A stretch of DNA of 64,000 nt from Aurantiochytrium sp. KH105 (GCA_003116975.1 BGKB01000040.1:62001-126000), one strand, 5' to 3'. Shown: positions 28,541 to 39,073, counted from the first letter of the stretch. Made by a program: numbers and translations. The notes: generated by a model from the letters alone, not told the origin.

Positions 28541-30430
28541 ACCAGCCCACGCCGGGCGAAACTAGGCCAGGCCAGACCACGTTGGTGACGTGACGCGACG
28601 TGGCAGGTGCGCTGTGCTGCTGCCGCGGCCTCGCCCTCGCCCTCGACATTTGCGCTTCCCCTCGCTCGCTGGAATGACCGAATGAATGAATGCACGCACG
28701 CACGCACGCACGCATCATTGGGGCTTTGTTGCTCGCAGAGAGGGAGTCCTAGCAGCCTAGATGATGATGTGAAGAACAATGTGATCGATCTCCTGAGTTC
28801 CATTTGCAATGCTCTTACCTCGTACGTACCGGTGCGCCGGTTCATGGCGTTACTTCCTGCGAGTCGTCTGGGCCCTGCCAATGCGCGGAGAGGTATTGCG
28901 CGCCCGGCCGACCGCCCGGGCTGCCGACCGGTCGACCGACTGAGCTGCCGACCGACCAAGGCGCTTGTTTGGGCTTCTTCATCGTCCTTGGTCCAAGCTC
29001 TTTCTTTGGCGCGAAAAGAGTTGAGATGGCTTGAGACAAGATCTCAGGATGCAGCCAGACCAAGCCAAGACGAGGCAAGGCGAGACGAGGTATACTTGAC
29101 CACGCGCAAGGTTGCTTTCACGCGTGCGCGCAGCCAGGCCCGCCCAGGCTTGCTTGCATGGTTTTGCTTGCACGCTTTGCAGGCACGCAGGGTTGCTTGT
29201 GTGCGCTGGACCGCCTGTCGTGCCCGTTCGGGCCCCTCCCCGATCCGTGACCGGCCTCGAGGCGCAGCACCTGGTATAGTATCATCATCATCTGACACAC
29301 ACCGCCTGGGACTCGCGCACAGTCAGCAACGTGCCTTGCCGGTGCGTGCTGCACGAGGTGAGGGAGGTGAGGTAAGGGAGCGAATGCGTTCACGAGAGCT
29401 CGGCAACGTTGGTTGCACAAGCCAGCAGCCAGCAGCTGGCGTGGCAGGCGAGAGCTCAGCTCAGCTTACGAGGCTGCACGCATGCAATGCAGCATCTGCC
29501 ACTTTTACGTGTAGTATAGATCCATCATCCAGGGCTTGAAGCCGGCTGTGCACCCACCGCGCCGCGCCGCCATCGTGCAGTACCCGGCGTGTACGTAGGC
29601 ACGGCACGGCACGGCACGGGTAGCCGACGCCCGTGCGAGAAATTCGTGCACCGCCGCCACATCTTTATGCTGTAGAGGATCCTATCCTCATCATCCACCC
29701 CCTGCAACGCCGTGCCACGCGATGCAATGCAAAGGAAGAAGACCCGGCATGAAATGAAATGAAATGAAATGGATCGAAATGAAATGCGGCCTGGCTGGTG
29801 CATCGCTACGCTACGCAACGCAGTGCAATGCAATGCAATGCAATGCAATGCAATGCAGCGAGTGCACTGCACCGCACTGCAGTGCGATGCAGTGCAGTGC
29901 AGTGCAATGCAGTGCCGTGCAGTGCGATGCAATGCAATGCCGTGCAATGCAATGCGAGTCGCGCTTTCCTTCCTGCTTTCCTTCCAAGGAAGACTCTTGG
30001 CAAAAGCAGGGCGAAAAAGAAGGAAAAAGAAAGAAAGAAAGCAGATTGCAATCGACGACCCCGGCGCCCAGAACCAGCGAGCCGCGCCGCGCCGCGCAGG
30101 ACGCACGCCCGCCGCCGGCACTTGCTTGCTCGCTTGCGCCCGCCCGCCCGCCCGCCCGCCGCGCGCACCGAGCGAGCGCCCGGGCGGCCCGCGCGCCGCG
30201 CGCGCCCGCTGTCCTCTCCCGCTCTCGCTCGAGCGGGCGCGACCAGGCCCGCGGCAGAGGCGCAGAAAAGGGGCGCCAAGGGGCCGTGTAAAGCGGTTTC
30301 CTCGGCAGCGAGGCAAGGCAAGGCGAGGCGAGGCGAGGCAAGGCGAGGCAAGGCGAGGCGAGGCGAGGCGAGGCGAGGCAAAGCGGTATCTCGGCGGCGA
30401 AGGAGACTCGCGCGAGCGCGGCGAGAGAAG
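28541..30430. other. spacer rich in simple repeats
   Basis: No convincing gene in 1.9 kb. Holds ACGC tetranucleotide repeats (about 28692-28715), AATGA pentamers (about 29751-29775), the TGCAATGCAG-type tract described separately, CCCG repeats (about 30135-30160) and GGCGA/GGCAA pentamers (about 30310-30385) just before CPT1. The long minus-strand frame opposite CPT1 that continues here is a shadow. Confidence 0.5.
29818..29960. repeat. TGCAA/TGCAG tandem repeat
   Basis: About 140 bp of 5-bp units TGCAA and TGCAG with a few TGCCG and TGCGA variants, in the spacer upstream of CPT1. Confidence 0.85.
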
Positions 30431-33007
30431 ATGGCGGAGGCGCGGCAGGCCACGGACGTGTACTACGTGCAGAAGCGGCACCTGCGCACCCGGCATGAGG
30501 GGTACATCACCCTGACGCTGTCGGTGCCGACCCTGAGCACGGCGGCGGCCCAAGTGGGACTGTTCACGCACAGGCTCAAGTATGCGCTCCTCAACAGGCT
30601 GTGGCCCGCGTCGCCGCTGACGCTGGTCACCGTCATGTCCGGCGTGACGTACATGACCGTCACGGCCAAGGGCGAGTCCTGGGTGCGGTCCGGATGGCTC
30701 GCCGAGGCGCTCTGGCGCGTTGACACCGTCGTAGGCCGCCTCAACCCCCTGCACGCCCGCCTCTCCACCGAGGTGCGTGTGGGCTACCTGGCGGCCACCG
30801 CCGCCTTTGTCGGCATGCTCGGTATCGTCTCCGTCGAGCGTCTCATCCTCCGCTTCCTCCTCAGCTGGCAGGGATGGCTCTTTGGCACCAGTCCCAAGTG
30901 GGTCACCACCATTTGGGGTATTCTCGTCAAGATGCTCACGGGCAGCAAGAACCTCACGTACGCCTTCCACATGAGTCTCCCCACGCTCCCGGTCCCCAAC
31001 CTCAAGCGCACCTGCGAGCGCTTCCTCTCCTCGGTGCACGCCCTCTACGACGAAGCCGAGTACGCCAAGATGGAGGAGCTCGTGCGCAAGTTCCTTGCCA
31101 ACGAGGGCCCCCGCCTGCAGCGCTACCTCTGGCTCAAGTGGCTCACTAGCTCCAACTACGTGCTCGACTGGTGGGAGCAGTACGTCTACCTCGCCGGCCG
31201 CTCGCCCATTGCCATCAACTCGAACTACTACGCCCTCGACTCCAAGTACCGCCCCACCAACAACCAGCTCGAGCGCGCTGCCAACACGTGCCACAGCTTT
31301 TTGCGCTTCAAGGATCTCGTGGAGAGCGAGACGCTCGAACCCATGACTATTCGCGGCCTCATCCCGCTCTGCATGTCCCAGTACAAGCGCATGTTCGGCA
31401 CGAGCCGCATCCCGGGTCGCGACATGGACGAGCTTCAGCACACGCCCTACTCGCGCTACTTTGTGGTCTGCTGCAAGGGTCTCTTTTACAAGCTCCCCTG
31501 CTACCACGGTGCGACCGGCACCATGCTCAAGCCCTACTCGCCCAAGGAGATCCTCACCCAGCTCGAAATGATTGTCAAGCACGCGAGCCAAGCCGTCAAG
31601 GAGCTCCCCGACCCGGCCAAGTCCTCCTCGAACTCGCCCTTGGGTCTCCGCCGTGGCAACCGCATCCAGTCCTTCGAGGACCTTGTCGTCATGGACCAAC
31701 TCCGCCAGCAGCGCGGCCAGGGCGGCCTCAACCACTCGGCTTCGACGACCTCGTTCCAGAACGCTCTCCACGCCGGCAGCGGCAGCAACGCCGCCTCGTC
31801 GACCAAGCAGTCGCGCATCGGACGCAACGTTGCCGCCTTTACGGCGGGTCCGCGCTCGCGCTGGGCCGAAGTGCGCGAGCTGTACTTTTCGGACGGCATC
31901 AACCGCAAGAGCCTGGACACAATCGAGAAGGCGGCCTTTGTCCTGCACATCAACGACGTCCAGTTTGACGCCCTGTCGGAGAAGGCCCTCTTTGCCTTTT
32001 GCAAGAACCCCTCCAACTGGTACGACAAGTCCATTAACCTCAACGTCTACACGGACGGCTACATGGCGATCAACTGCGAGCATGCCTGGGCCGATGCCCC
32101 GGCAATTGCGCACCTGTGGGAGTTCAGTCTCCTCTCGGAGCTTCACATGTACGAGAACGGCACGCACGCCGCCGCCCCGGCCCCGGCGACTGACAAGAAG
32201 ACCCCGCGCCGCAAGCTTATGCCCCCGACGCTGCTCAAGTTCGCCGTCGACGACGAACTTCAAATCGCCATCGACCAGGCCCACTCGTTCATCGAGGAGC
32301 TTGCCGCTGATGTCGACCTCCGTGTCGTGGAGCACCTCGCCTATGGCAAGGGCCTCATCAAGAAGAAGGCCAAATGCTCGCCGGACGGATTCATCCAAAT
32401 GGCGCTCCAGGCCACCTACTTTTCCCTCACCAACCGCCTCGACCTCGTTTACGAATCGAGCATGACCCGTCTCTTCCGCGGTGGCCGCACCGAGACGACG
32501 CGCTCGCTCTCTGACTCATCGGCGGCATTCGTGCACGCCTTTGACGCCTTCCGCAAGGGCAGCAGCGGCGACAAGACCGAGGTCATCAAGCTGCTTCGCG
32601 CTGCCACCACCGAGCACGCCAACCAGAACAAGGAGTGCATGGCGGGCAAGGGTATCGATCGCCACCTCTTTGCCCTCTACGTCGTCTCGCGCGGCCTCGA
32701 CGTCGATTCGGAATTCCTCAAGACGGCGCTCAGCATTCCTTGGACGCTCAGTTCCAGCCAGCAGCCGCAGGAGCAGACGGACCTTCGCAAGACGCTCAAA
32801 CCAGAAATCGCCAAGCGCTTTATTTCCCCCGGTGGCGGCTTTGGCCCCGTTGCCGAGGCCGGCTACGGCATTAGCTACATGTTTGCTTCCGAGGACCAGT
32901 TCTTCTTCCACATTAGCTCCAAAAAGTCTGCCGAAGAGACTTCCTCGGATCGTTTCGCAGACGAGCTCATGCGTGTCCTCGATGAGATGTCCAAGCTCTT
33001 TGACTAA
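30431..33007 (+). CDS. carnitine O-palmitoyltransferase 1-like
   Basis: An 858-residue choline/carnitine acyltransferase. Two hydrophobic helices near residues 50-77 and 115-137 give the CPT1 topology, with the catalytic part in the cytosol on the outer mitochondrial membrane. The catalytic His is His551 in CEHAWADAP, the CPT-type active-site signature; the later LTNRLDLVYESSMTRLFRGG segment forms the carnitine/CoA pocket. It transfers long acyl chains from CoA to carnitine for mitochondrial oxidation. A Ser/Gly/Asn-rich insert (residues ~395-475) makes it longer than animal CPT1. The ATG at 30431 starts the protein; 211 upstream open codons are repeat-derived. The large antisense frame here is an artefact of GC-rich third positions. 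Confidence 0.9.
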   Translation: MAEARQATDVYYVQKRHLRTRHEGYITLTLSVPTLSTAAAQVGLFTHRLKYALLNRLWPASPLTLVTVMSGVTYMTVTAKGESWVRSGWLAEALWRVDTVVGRLNPLHARLSTEVRVGYLAATAAFVGMLGIVSVERLILRFLLSWQGWLFGTSPKWVTTIWGILVKMLTGSKNLTYAFHMSLPTLPVPNLKRTCERFLSSVHALYDEAEYAKMEELVRKFLANEGPRLQRYLWLKWLTSSNYVLDWWEQYVYLAGRSPIAINSNYYALDSKYRPTNNQLERAANTCHSFLRFKDLVESETLEPMTIRGLIPLCMSQYKRMFGTSRIPGRDMDELQHTPYSRYFVVCCKGLFYKLPCYHGATGTMLKPYSPKEILTQLEMIVKHASQAVKELPDPAKSSSNSPLGLRRGNRIQSFEDLVVMDQLRQQRGQGGLNHSASTTSFQNALHAGSGSNAASSTKQSRIGRNVAAFTAGPRSRWAEVRELYFSDGINRKSLDTIEKAAFVLHINDVQFDALSEKALFAFCKNPSNWYDKSINLNVYTDGYMAINCEHAWADAPAIAHLWEFSLLSELHMYENGTHAAAPAPATDKKTPRRKLMPPTLLKFAVDDELQIAIDQAHSFIEELAADVDLRVVEHLAYGKGLIKKKAKCSPDGFIQMALQATYFSLTNRLDLVYESSMTRLFRGGRTETTRSLSDSSAAFVHAFDAFRKGSSGDKTEVIKLLRAATTEHANQNKECMAGKGIDRHLFALYVVSRGLDVDSEFLKTALSIPWTLSSSQQPQEQTDLRKTLKPEIAKRFISPGGGFGPVAEAGYGISYMFASEDQFFFHISSKKSAEETSSDRFADELMRVLDEMSKLFD

Positions 33008-33224
33008 GCGCACAACAAAACAATCACCTCTCCCAGTTGCCCTCCCACCCCACCTCTTCCTCCCCTTTCTTCACATAACATAGTCAAGGAAAAAAGAGAA
33101 TAGGCGCCGAAAGGAAAGGCATTTGATGCTCGAATCGGTTGACCTTTTGTGTTCTTCGACAAGTTGTCTTTCTTTCATTTTTTCTTTCTTTCTTTCTTTC
33201 TTTCTTGTCATTCTTCTTCATACT

Positions 33225-34759
33225 TTAACCCTGGCTATAAATTTCGTTCGGTCTAACCGAACGAAATTTTCGGCGAAATAGTTTCCCCGATCCGGCGGCA
33301 GGCTGGGTCAGTGAGACCGAACGAAATCTCTGGCAAACACGCGAGGCATTGCATTAAATACTTCTATTCAATTTTAAATCTTGCCGATTGGCCAGATCGT
33401 TCCCACGATGCCCCCGCACCCCTCTGCAAGTTTGCAGGCAAATTCTCCCGGTGGAAGGGTTGTTGTTCTTCTGCAAAGTTGGGTACCGTGAGGGCGAACT
33501 TGACCATGACCTAACGACCGCGCTTCATCAAGCGCTACAGCGGCTACAGCGAGCAGAAAAGCTTGGCAGCGTCGCGAGTCACGCTCTGCGATCGTACCCC
33601 TGGCATGATCGCGTCCAATTTGTTTGCATAGCGGCCCGTTGCGCGAGTTTGAAGCTGGCAACTGCCTCGAGCGATGGCGAGGCCCATGTCGAGAGCTGGT
33701 CGAGACGCTGCAGCTCAACGTCAGCCCAAGCACGGAGGAGGAGGAGGAGGAGCGTGCACATGAGCTCGATGAGGGCGCTCGAGATGATATTGACTGGGAT
33801 CATGCCGATCTGCAAGACGAGCAAGATGATTCTTTTGGAGAATCGATCAAGCTGACAGGACGCGGTTCCTGGAGCTTTGAGTCCTTTTCACGGCGTAACG
33901 CCGCGTATCACGGTGACCTCGCGGGGGCACTACGCCCTCTTGACTCGGTTGATTTGAAATTTAATCCGTACGGAAGTTTGGCTCTCGAGAAGCTCAAACG
34001 GGAGGCAGATGTGGTCGTGAAGCGTCTCCGCGAGCAAGCGAACAAAAGTGATGACGATGAGGGCATGCAACCCGCCGAGATCTTTCACATGATCATGCCG
34101 CCAAACTTTATTAACATCTTCGAAACATGGCTCAATGAATGTGCAACGATTTATAACGAAAGGCTCGCTCGAGGAAAGCGATGCGGACAGTCTCGAAGAA
34201 ACCATGCCGGAGTGCAACCAGTTGGAGAAATATGTGTTCGCTCTGAAAATTAAGACCGCGACAGTGCGGTCTTCGGAGACGGCTCTCGATGAGCGGGTTT
34301 CTCGACAAGGTCTGTTTCGAGAATGCGACGCGGGTGCACAGGACTTCAAAGATCTTGTGCCAAATGCATCCTATTGTGCACAATGTGCACACCATGCAGC
34401 TGTTTTGGATGCACCATGCACATTTCTAGTGTACGCAGATACGGTCGATATCCGACAAATTGTGATCGTCAGATTTTCATCGTCACAGCGCCAGGCCTGG
34501 AGGCTCTACTTCTCATCCCTCGCCAAAGAGTACCTTGGCTTCATTTACTCTGATGCTCAGGAGCCCGTTCCAGACATTGCCGAGGACTACAGCGAGCACC
34601 TCGGTTTTGCACAAGACCATCACACCGTAGAGATATACCTGCAGCTCTGGCGCAAGTACAGTATCGACATCATTTCCAGTGGGACTCCACCGCCGGCCCG
34701 GAAACTTATCCCTATCACAGGTTCTTTCTGGAACCACATGATGGGANAGCCAGGGTTAA
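33225..34759 (+). mobile_element. internally deleted piggyBac-type element with TTAA duplications
   Basis: The left end reads TTAA (33225-33228) then CCCTGGC. The right end reads GCCAGGG (34749-34755) then TTAA (34756-34759). Exact inverted termini starting CCC and flanked by TTAA are the hallmark of piggyBac insertions. Inside is a decayed transposase related to the intact copy at 52.6-56.6 kb. Just inside the left end is a hairpin with 14-bp arms (AAATTTCGTTCGGT / ACCGAACGAAATTT, 33239-33269) and a further ACCGAACGAAAT at 33314. An ambiguous N at 34747 sits two bases inside the right terminus, so the right interior may be incomplete in the assembly. Confidence 0.8.
33624..34746 (+). pseudogene. 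decayed piggyBac-nuclease transposase
   Basis: Two plus-strand frames, shifted by one base, align to separate parts of the intact transposase at 52.6-56.6 kb. The first (to about 34165) matches its N-terminal ~155 residues, for example WSFESFSRRNAAYHGD against WNYESYSARGSEYHGD. The second (from about 34233) matches from the nuclease EIK motif onward (here KIKT), through HHAAVLD and QDHHTVEIYLQLWRK, to FWNHMMG just before the right terminus. About 730 residues between them, including the first two catalytic Asp, are missing, and the frame breaks at the junction. The element cannot encode a working transposase. Confidence 0.8.
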
Positions 34760-34817
34760 TGACGTTCTCTTCTTCTTCTTCTTCTTCTTCTGCTGCTGCT
34801 GCTAAACTGCGTCGGTT

Positions 34818-35972
34818 TTACGGAAATGCGAGTTCTCGTTGGTGTCCTGCCCGATTGCCGCAGTTCCTTATATCCTCGATGCGACGGCTCCAATGCCTCA
34901 AATGTGCATGTGGAACTTGCGCGCGCCAATGCGTAGGGAGCAGCAGCTGCTGCGATGAAGATTGAGGATGTTTTGTTGAAGGCTGATGATAAACTGTTGA
35001 AGGCTGACCGAGCATTGAAACAAGCGTCTTGACAAGCATGTAAACGATGCCAACCTGCACGGCTACTATGACAATACTCTGTATCACCCCTGTAATCGAT
35101 TCGCCCATCTCGAGAACTGAGGCAGCAATCGATGTGCCCATCTTGAAAATGGAGGCAGCAATCGATGCGCCCATCTTGAGAATGGAGGCAGCAATCGATT
35201 CGCCCACCTTTAAAACTGCGGCTGCAAGTTGCTGAATGGCCAGCGCCATTCCCGCAAAAACGGTCGACACAAAGGCCACAGTGGCCACAGCCAGCACAAG
35301 AAATACGAATTGCCAGAGAGGGGTAACGCTGTATTCGGCTGTGATGTGCAGCGGCCCTCGGATGCGCACAAGCTCCTCCTTTAGCGCAATGGTAACCTTG
35401 GCGTTCGTCACGGATATCTTGGTGTGCCGCCGAAATAACCTTTCCGGCAACTTGCTGCTGACGAGGTCGGTCACGGTTCGAAAATCGCCAACGCGGATAA
35501 TTTCCGACGGGAGCTGCTCCACATGTCGCGCAAAAAGACTCGGCACGAGCGGAAGTTCTGTGAGCTGGCCCGTGACCCGGACGGTGCGATTCAGGGCCTT
35601 GACCCGAGCGGCTGTTGCGGCATTTCTTTGTTGCGGTCTTGCCGACCGACTCGTAGACCGCTCCCTTTTACCTATTTTGGTGGGTCTCGCAGTACGACCA
35701 CGGCGCAAACCCCGCCATTGTGCTGCGTCCGGATCCTTTTCCACTTCAGATTCAGTATCCGTATCCGCTTCAGCGTCAGCCAAGGAACTGCTGCTCCTGC
35801 TACCGCTGCTGTTGCTGTCGTCGTCGCTGGCACAGCTATCTATCTCGTCGAACTCAGCCGGTTCACTTTCGATGGCGGCCTCTTCCGCCGTCGCCTCACG
35901 CCTTGCAGCTGGCGTGCGAGAGCGCGTGGTGTTCCTCGTTCGCGTCAGTGTTCTCGAGCTCTCCCGCGTCAT
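34818..35972 (-). CDS. membrane protein with 11-residue helical repeats (unknown)
   Basis: A 384-residue protein of unknown family. The first ~150 residues are disordered, basic then acidic and Ser-rich. A globular-looking middle (residues ~155-230) ends in one hydrophobic helix (WQFVFLVLAVATVAFVSTVF). Then come four 11-residue units such as SIAASILKMGA and SIAASIFKMGT, amphipathic in a wide helix, followed by a second hydrophobic helix and a polar tail. Eleven-residue repeats are typical of helices lying on membranes. The first codon of the longer frame is GTG, so I use the ATG at 35972. The piggyBac-type element inserted about 60 bp beyond its stop. Confidence 0.5.
   Translation of the reverse strand: MTRESSRTLTRTRNTTRSRTPAARREATAEEAAIESEPAEFDEIDSCASDDDSNSSGSRSSSSLADAEADTDTESEVEKDPDAAQWRGLRRGRTARPTKIGKRERSTSRSARPQQRNAATAARVKALNRTVRVTGQLTELPLVPSLFARHVEQLPSEIIRVGDFRTVTDLVSSKLPERLFRRHTKISVTNAKVTIALKEELVRIRGPLHITAEYSVTPLWQFVFLVLAVATVAFVSTVFAGMALAIQQLAAAVLKVGESIAASILKMGASIAASIFKMGTSIAASVLEMGESITGVIQSIVIVAVQVGIVYMLVKTLVSMLGQPSTVYHQPSTKHPQSSSQQLLLPTHWRAQVPHAHLRHWSRRIEDIRNCGNRAGHQRELAFP
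35094..35226. repeat. 33-bp tandem repeat, about four units
   Basis: Units of 33 bp containing GCAATCGAT, CGCCCATCTTGA and GAATGGAGGCA, coding on the minus strand for the 11-residue repeats of the membrane protein. The outer units are more diverged. Confidence 0.8.
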
Positions 35973-36826
35973 GTTCTCGTCCCTCCAGGTCGCTGTGGTC
36001 ACTCAGTCGCAGAAAAAGCTTTGCACGTCGTCCAGAAGGGCTCTTCTCCGCGGACATCTTGGACGAGCCAGCGCGACTCGGTCTTATTACTGTCAGGTCA
36101 GGCGGGGCATGGGCACTCCCTCCGAGGGGGACAATTGCCCGCCGTGACGGGGTAGACCCAGCGTCCCGAGGAAGACCCAGCGTCCCGAGCCGAGGCTCGT
36201 AGGTCCCAGCCCTTTCGTCGGTTCCGAACGATCCCCTCAGAGACCAGCGGACCCGTCGAGCGTCCCTGCATCGTTCTCTCGCACTGGTCGCTCGTGCTTT
36301 ACTTGTCAAGTTGTCCCGATTTATTCCAGCGTGCACGCGCTGCGCACGTGCTGCTCAGAAAGTATAGTGTAGTAAGTTGGATTGGCTACAGTGCAGTATA
36401 GGAAACACCGCGCAGTGTAATGTGCCAAGGGCACTTGCAAAGCCAGCGAGTGAAAGGGAATGGTGTGCACTCGTCGTTCTCCTTGATGTTGTTGCTGCTA
36501 TTGTTGCTGTTGATGTCAAGGTTGTTGGGCAGCGCGTGCACGAGCGCAAGCAACAAGAAGCAAAGCAAGCACGCATGCAAGCAAAAACAAGCAAGCAAAA
36601 GCAAGCAAGCAAAGCCCCAACTCCGCGCGGGTGGGTACGTACGCAGGTACCAGCACGAGTCAGGGCCGTCCGTCGGCCGTTCGGTCGGTCGGTCGCAGCC
36701 GCGCGAAGGCGAGGCGGGGGGGAAGGGGGCGCGCGGAGTGTTGGCTTTGAGGCGAGCGAGCGTCCCGAAGGTGGGTGGGGTAGGTCCCGCGAGAAGAAGG
36801 GAGAGGGTGCTGGGGGGACGCGCAGA
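35973..36826. other. divergent spacer
   Basis: Contains two copies of AGACCCAGCGTCCCGAG (near 36154 and 36173) and GCAAGCAAGCA-type repeats (about 36570-36615), then a purine-rich leader of the C2-domain gene. No gene seen. Confidence 0.45.
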
Positions 36827-39073
36827 ATGGAGCGCTTGTCGAGCCTGACGAGCTGGTTCTCGACGTCTGAGGAAGAGGTACGCGCGTCCAAGCGCAGGAG
36901 CAAGCGACGCAGCAAGCGACGCAGCGCGCAGTATGTGCCAGGCGTGAAGATCCTCCTGGACCGCGCCGAGAACCTCAACTCCGCCGACAGCAATGGACTC
37001 TCCGATCCGTACGTCGTCTTCCGCATCGGAAAGCTGAGCAAGTACAAGAGCGGCGTCATCAAGAAGACGCTCGATCCGACGTGGATGGAAGAGTTTTTCA
37101 TGCCTTGTCCTGACCACACGGCTTTGCCTCTTCGAATCGAAGTGCGCGACAAGGATGCGCTCAGCTCGGACTTTCTTGGCGAGGCGTCGATTGACATTTC
37201 GATGCTTGAGATGGGGGAGTCCGCCACCACCTTTGAGGTAGAGCTCGAAGACGACGGTCACCCGGCAGGTCTGATCGTTCTCAAAATCGAGCGCGATGAG
37301 CAGAAACTTGACAATGTCCGAAACAAGGGTAAGGTGAGTCGCTGGGCGATCCCCACGGGCGAGCGCAGAGTCGTGGTGGAACTTATCCAGGCGCGCGAGA
37401 TCCTCGCAGGGGACTCGAACGGATACAGCGACGGCTACTGCACACTGAGACTGAACAAGCTCAAGCACAAGTCACGCGTGATCAAGCGCAACTTGAACCC
37501 CAAGTGGCGTGAGCGCTTCGAGTTCCCCCTCGGTCCAGACGAAGATACTACTCTGAAGGTGAAAGTCTATGACCATGACTACCTGAGCCGGGATGACGCG
37601 CTCGGTAGCTTTGACGTCGACCTCGATGATTTGCAGCCCAAAATCGTCAACGACCGCTGGTACGCCATTTCGCATAAGGGCCGTGCTGCCGGACATGTGC
37701 ACATGCTCATCACCGTCATCGATCTCGACGAGCTCGAGCTCACGCCTGAGCAGCGCGAGGAAATGGTCGGTAGCGTTCGCGTGCACTGCGTCAAGGCAAG
37801 CAACCTGCGGGCCGCAGACATGAACGGGTCCTCTGATCCCTATGTGGAGATCAGTCTCGGCAATGCGCGGCTGCGCACACCGACGATTCGCAAGAACCTG
37901 AACCCTATCTGGGACACGGTTCTTGAGCTTCCGGCCAAGGACATTTTCTCGTGCCTCGAAATCGATGTCTGGGACGAGGATCGCGGATCCAAACCGGACC
38001 ATCTCGGCTCGATTCAGGTTCCGCTCTTGGACATTCGCAATGGGCAGACCGAATGGTACGCGCTCAAGACTCCCGACCTGCTTCGCAAGGGCCAAGGCGA
38101 GATCCAGCTTGCCTTGGATCTCCAATACCAGGTGCCCCAGGCCTACCTTGGTCTCATCAAGCGCAAGGACGTTGATTACATGGAGAAGAAGCCCCCCTTT
38201 AGCGTGCGCCGCCTCCGCAACGCCATCAATCGTCTCAACGCAAGCGGTCTTATCGCCCTGGATGGTCTCCTTGTAATAAACAACGTCTTGCACTGGAAGT
38301 ACGGTCCCTGGCCGAGTTTTGCGGGCATTTTGGTCACGATCATCACGTGCCTGTTCTTCCGGCCGTTTATGGTTCCTGTCGCCATCGCAGCTGCCATCGT
38401 GGTTCAACGCTTTACCAACTACCAAGGTCGCGACGTCATTGTTGACGAACGCGGTCTCGTGGTCACCTCCTTTGACGAGCGCGGAATGGCCACGTCGGAG
38501 GAGACGGACCACCTGATCATTGGCAACTTTGACGAGCTCGGGGTCGATGATAGCCTCGACGATGACATGCTCAGCGACGAAGAGGAGGATCAGGCCAACG
38601 AGGAGGATGAGATCAGCGGCTCGGCCCCCAAATCCTCGCAAAAGAAGAAAAAGAAAGGTCCTCGCAAGGGTCTCATGGACCAAGTGCGCATGCTCCGGAG
38701 CATTGGCCAGGAGGTTCAGGCCCATCTGGAATTCGTGGCTTCCATGTCAGAGCGCATTCGTAACCTCTTTAACTGGTCTGTGCCCCTGGCGACGGAGCTT
38801 GTTATGGTCGGCCTCGTCATGCTTTCCGTGATCACATACTTTGTGCCATGGAATTTCCTTCTCATGTTTTATGTGCTTTTCAAGTTTGCCAAGAATGCCT
38901 ACCGCAAGTACGTCAAGGCGCGTAGCAAGTTCCACCAGCCCATCATCGAGGGGATCGAGCTTCTCAAACGAATCCCGTCCGACATTGAAAAGGTGAAGCG
39001 TCAGCGTATTGTGACAGAGGATATGACTGTGAAGAAGTCACCTCGACTCTTTTCACCCTTTCTTCGCCGCTAG
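36827..39073 (+). CDS. multiple C2-domain transmembrane protein (MCTP-like)
   Basis: A 748-residue protein with three C2 domains and a C-terminal membrane region. C2-A (about 35-135) has NSADSNGLSDPYVVF; C2-B (about 180-290) has LAGDSNGYSDGYCTL; C2-C (about 315-420) has RAADMNGSSDPYVEI. The Asp residues of the calcium loops are present in all three; C2-B has DG in place of DP. Two pairs of hydrophobic helices follow (about 490-530 and 655-690), split by an acidic, Lys-rich loop, as in MCTP proteins, which tether ER to other membranes and bind lipid in a calcium-dependent way. The N-terminus is basic (KRRSKRRSKRR). The ATG at 36827 follows 150 open but leader-like codons. Confidence 0.85.
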   Translation: MERLSSLTSWFSTSEEEVRASKRRSKRRSKRRSAQYVPGVKILLDRAENLNSADSNGLSDPYVVFRIGKLSKYKSGVIKKTLDPTWMEEFFMPCPDHTALPLRIEVRDKDALSSDFLGEASIDISMLEMGESATTFEVELEDDGHPAGLIVLKIERDEQKLDNVRNKGKVSRWAIPTGERRVVVELIQAREILAGDSNGYSDGYCTLRLNKLKHKSRVIKRNLNPKWRERFEFPLGPDEDTTLKVKVYDHDYLSRDDALGSFDVDLDDLQPKIVNDRWYAISHKGRAAGHVHMLITVIDLDELELTPEQREEMVGSVRVHCVKASNLRAADMNGSSDPYVEISLGNARLRTPTIRKNLNPIWDTVLELPAKDIFSCLEIDVWDEDRGSKPDHLGSIQVPLLDIRNGQTEWYALKTPDLLRKGQGEIQLALDLQYQVPQAYLGLIKRKDVDYMEKKPPFSVRRLRNAINRLNASGLIALDGLLVINNVLHWKYGPWPSFAGILVTIITCLFFRPFMVPVAIAAAIVVQRFTNYQGRDVIVDERGLVVTSFDERGMATSEETDHLIIGNFDELGVDDSLDDDMLSDEEEDQANEEDEISGSAPKSSQKKKKKGPRKGLMDQVRMLRSIGQEVQAHLEFVASMSERIRNLFNWSVPLATELVMVGLVMLSVITYFVPWNFLLMFYVLFKFAKNAYRKYVKARSKFHQPIIEGIELLKRIPSDIEKVKRQRIVTEDMTVKKSPRLFSPFLRR

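Noticed and set aside
28607..29539. 310-codon plus-strand frame
   Set aside because: Ser/Arg/Ala-biased, interrupted by simple repeats, no domain, and no support on either side.
29525..32398. 957-residue minus-strand open frame opposite CPT1
   Set aside because: It is antisense to a well-supported acyltransferase and arises from GC-rich third positions. Composition is Val/Leu/Arg/Glu/His-biased with no domain.
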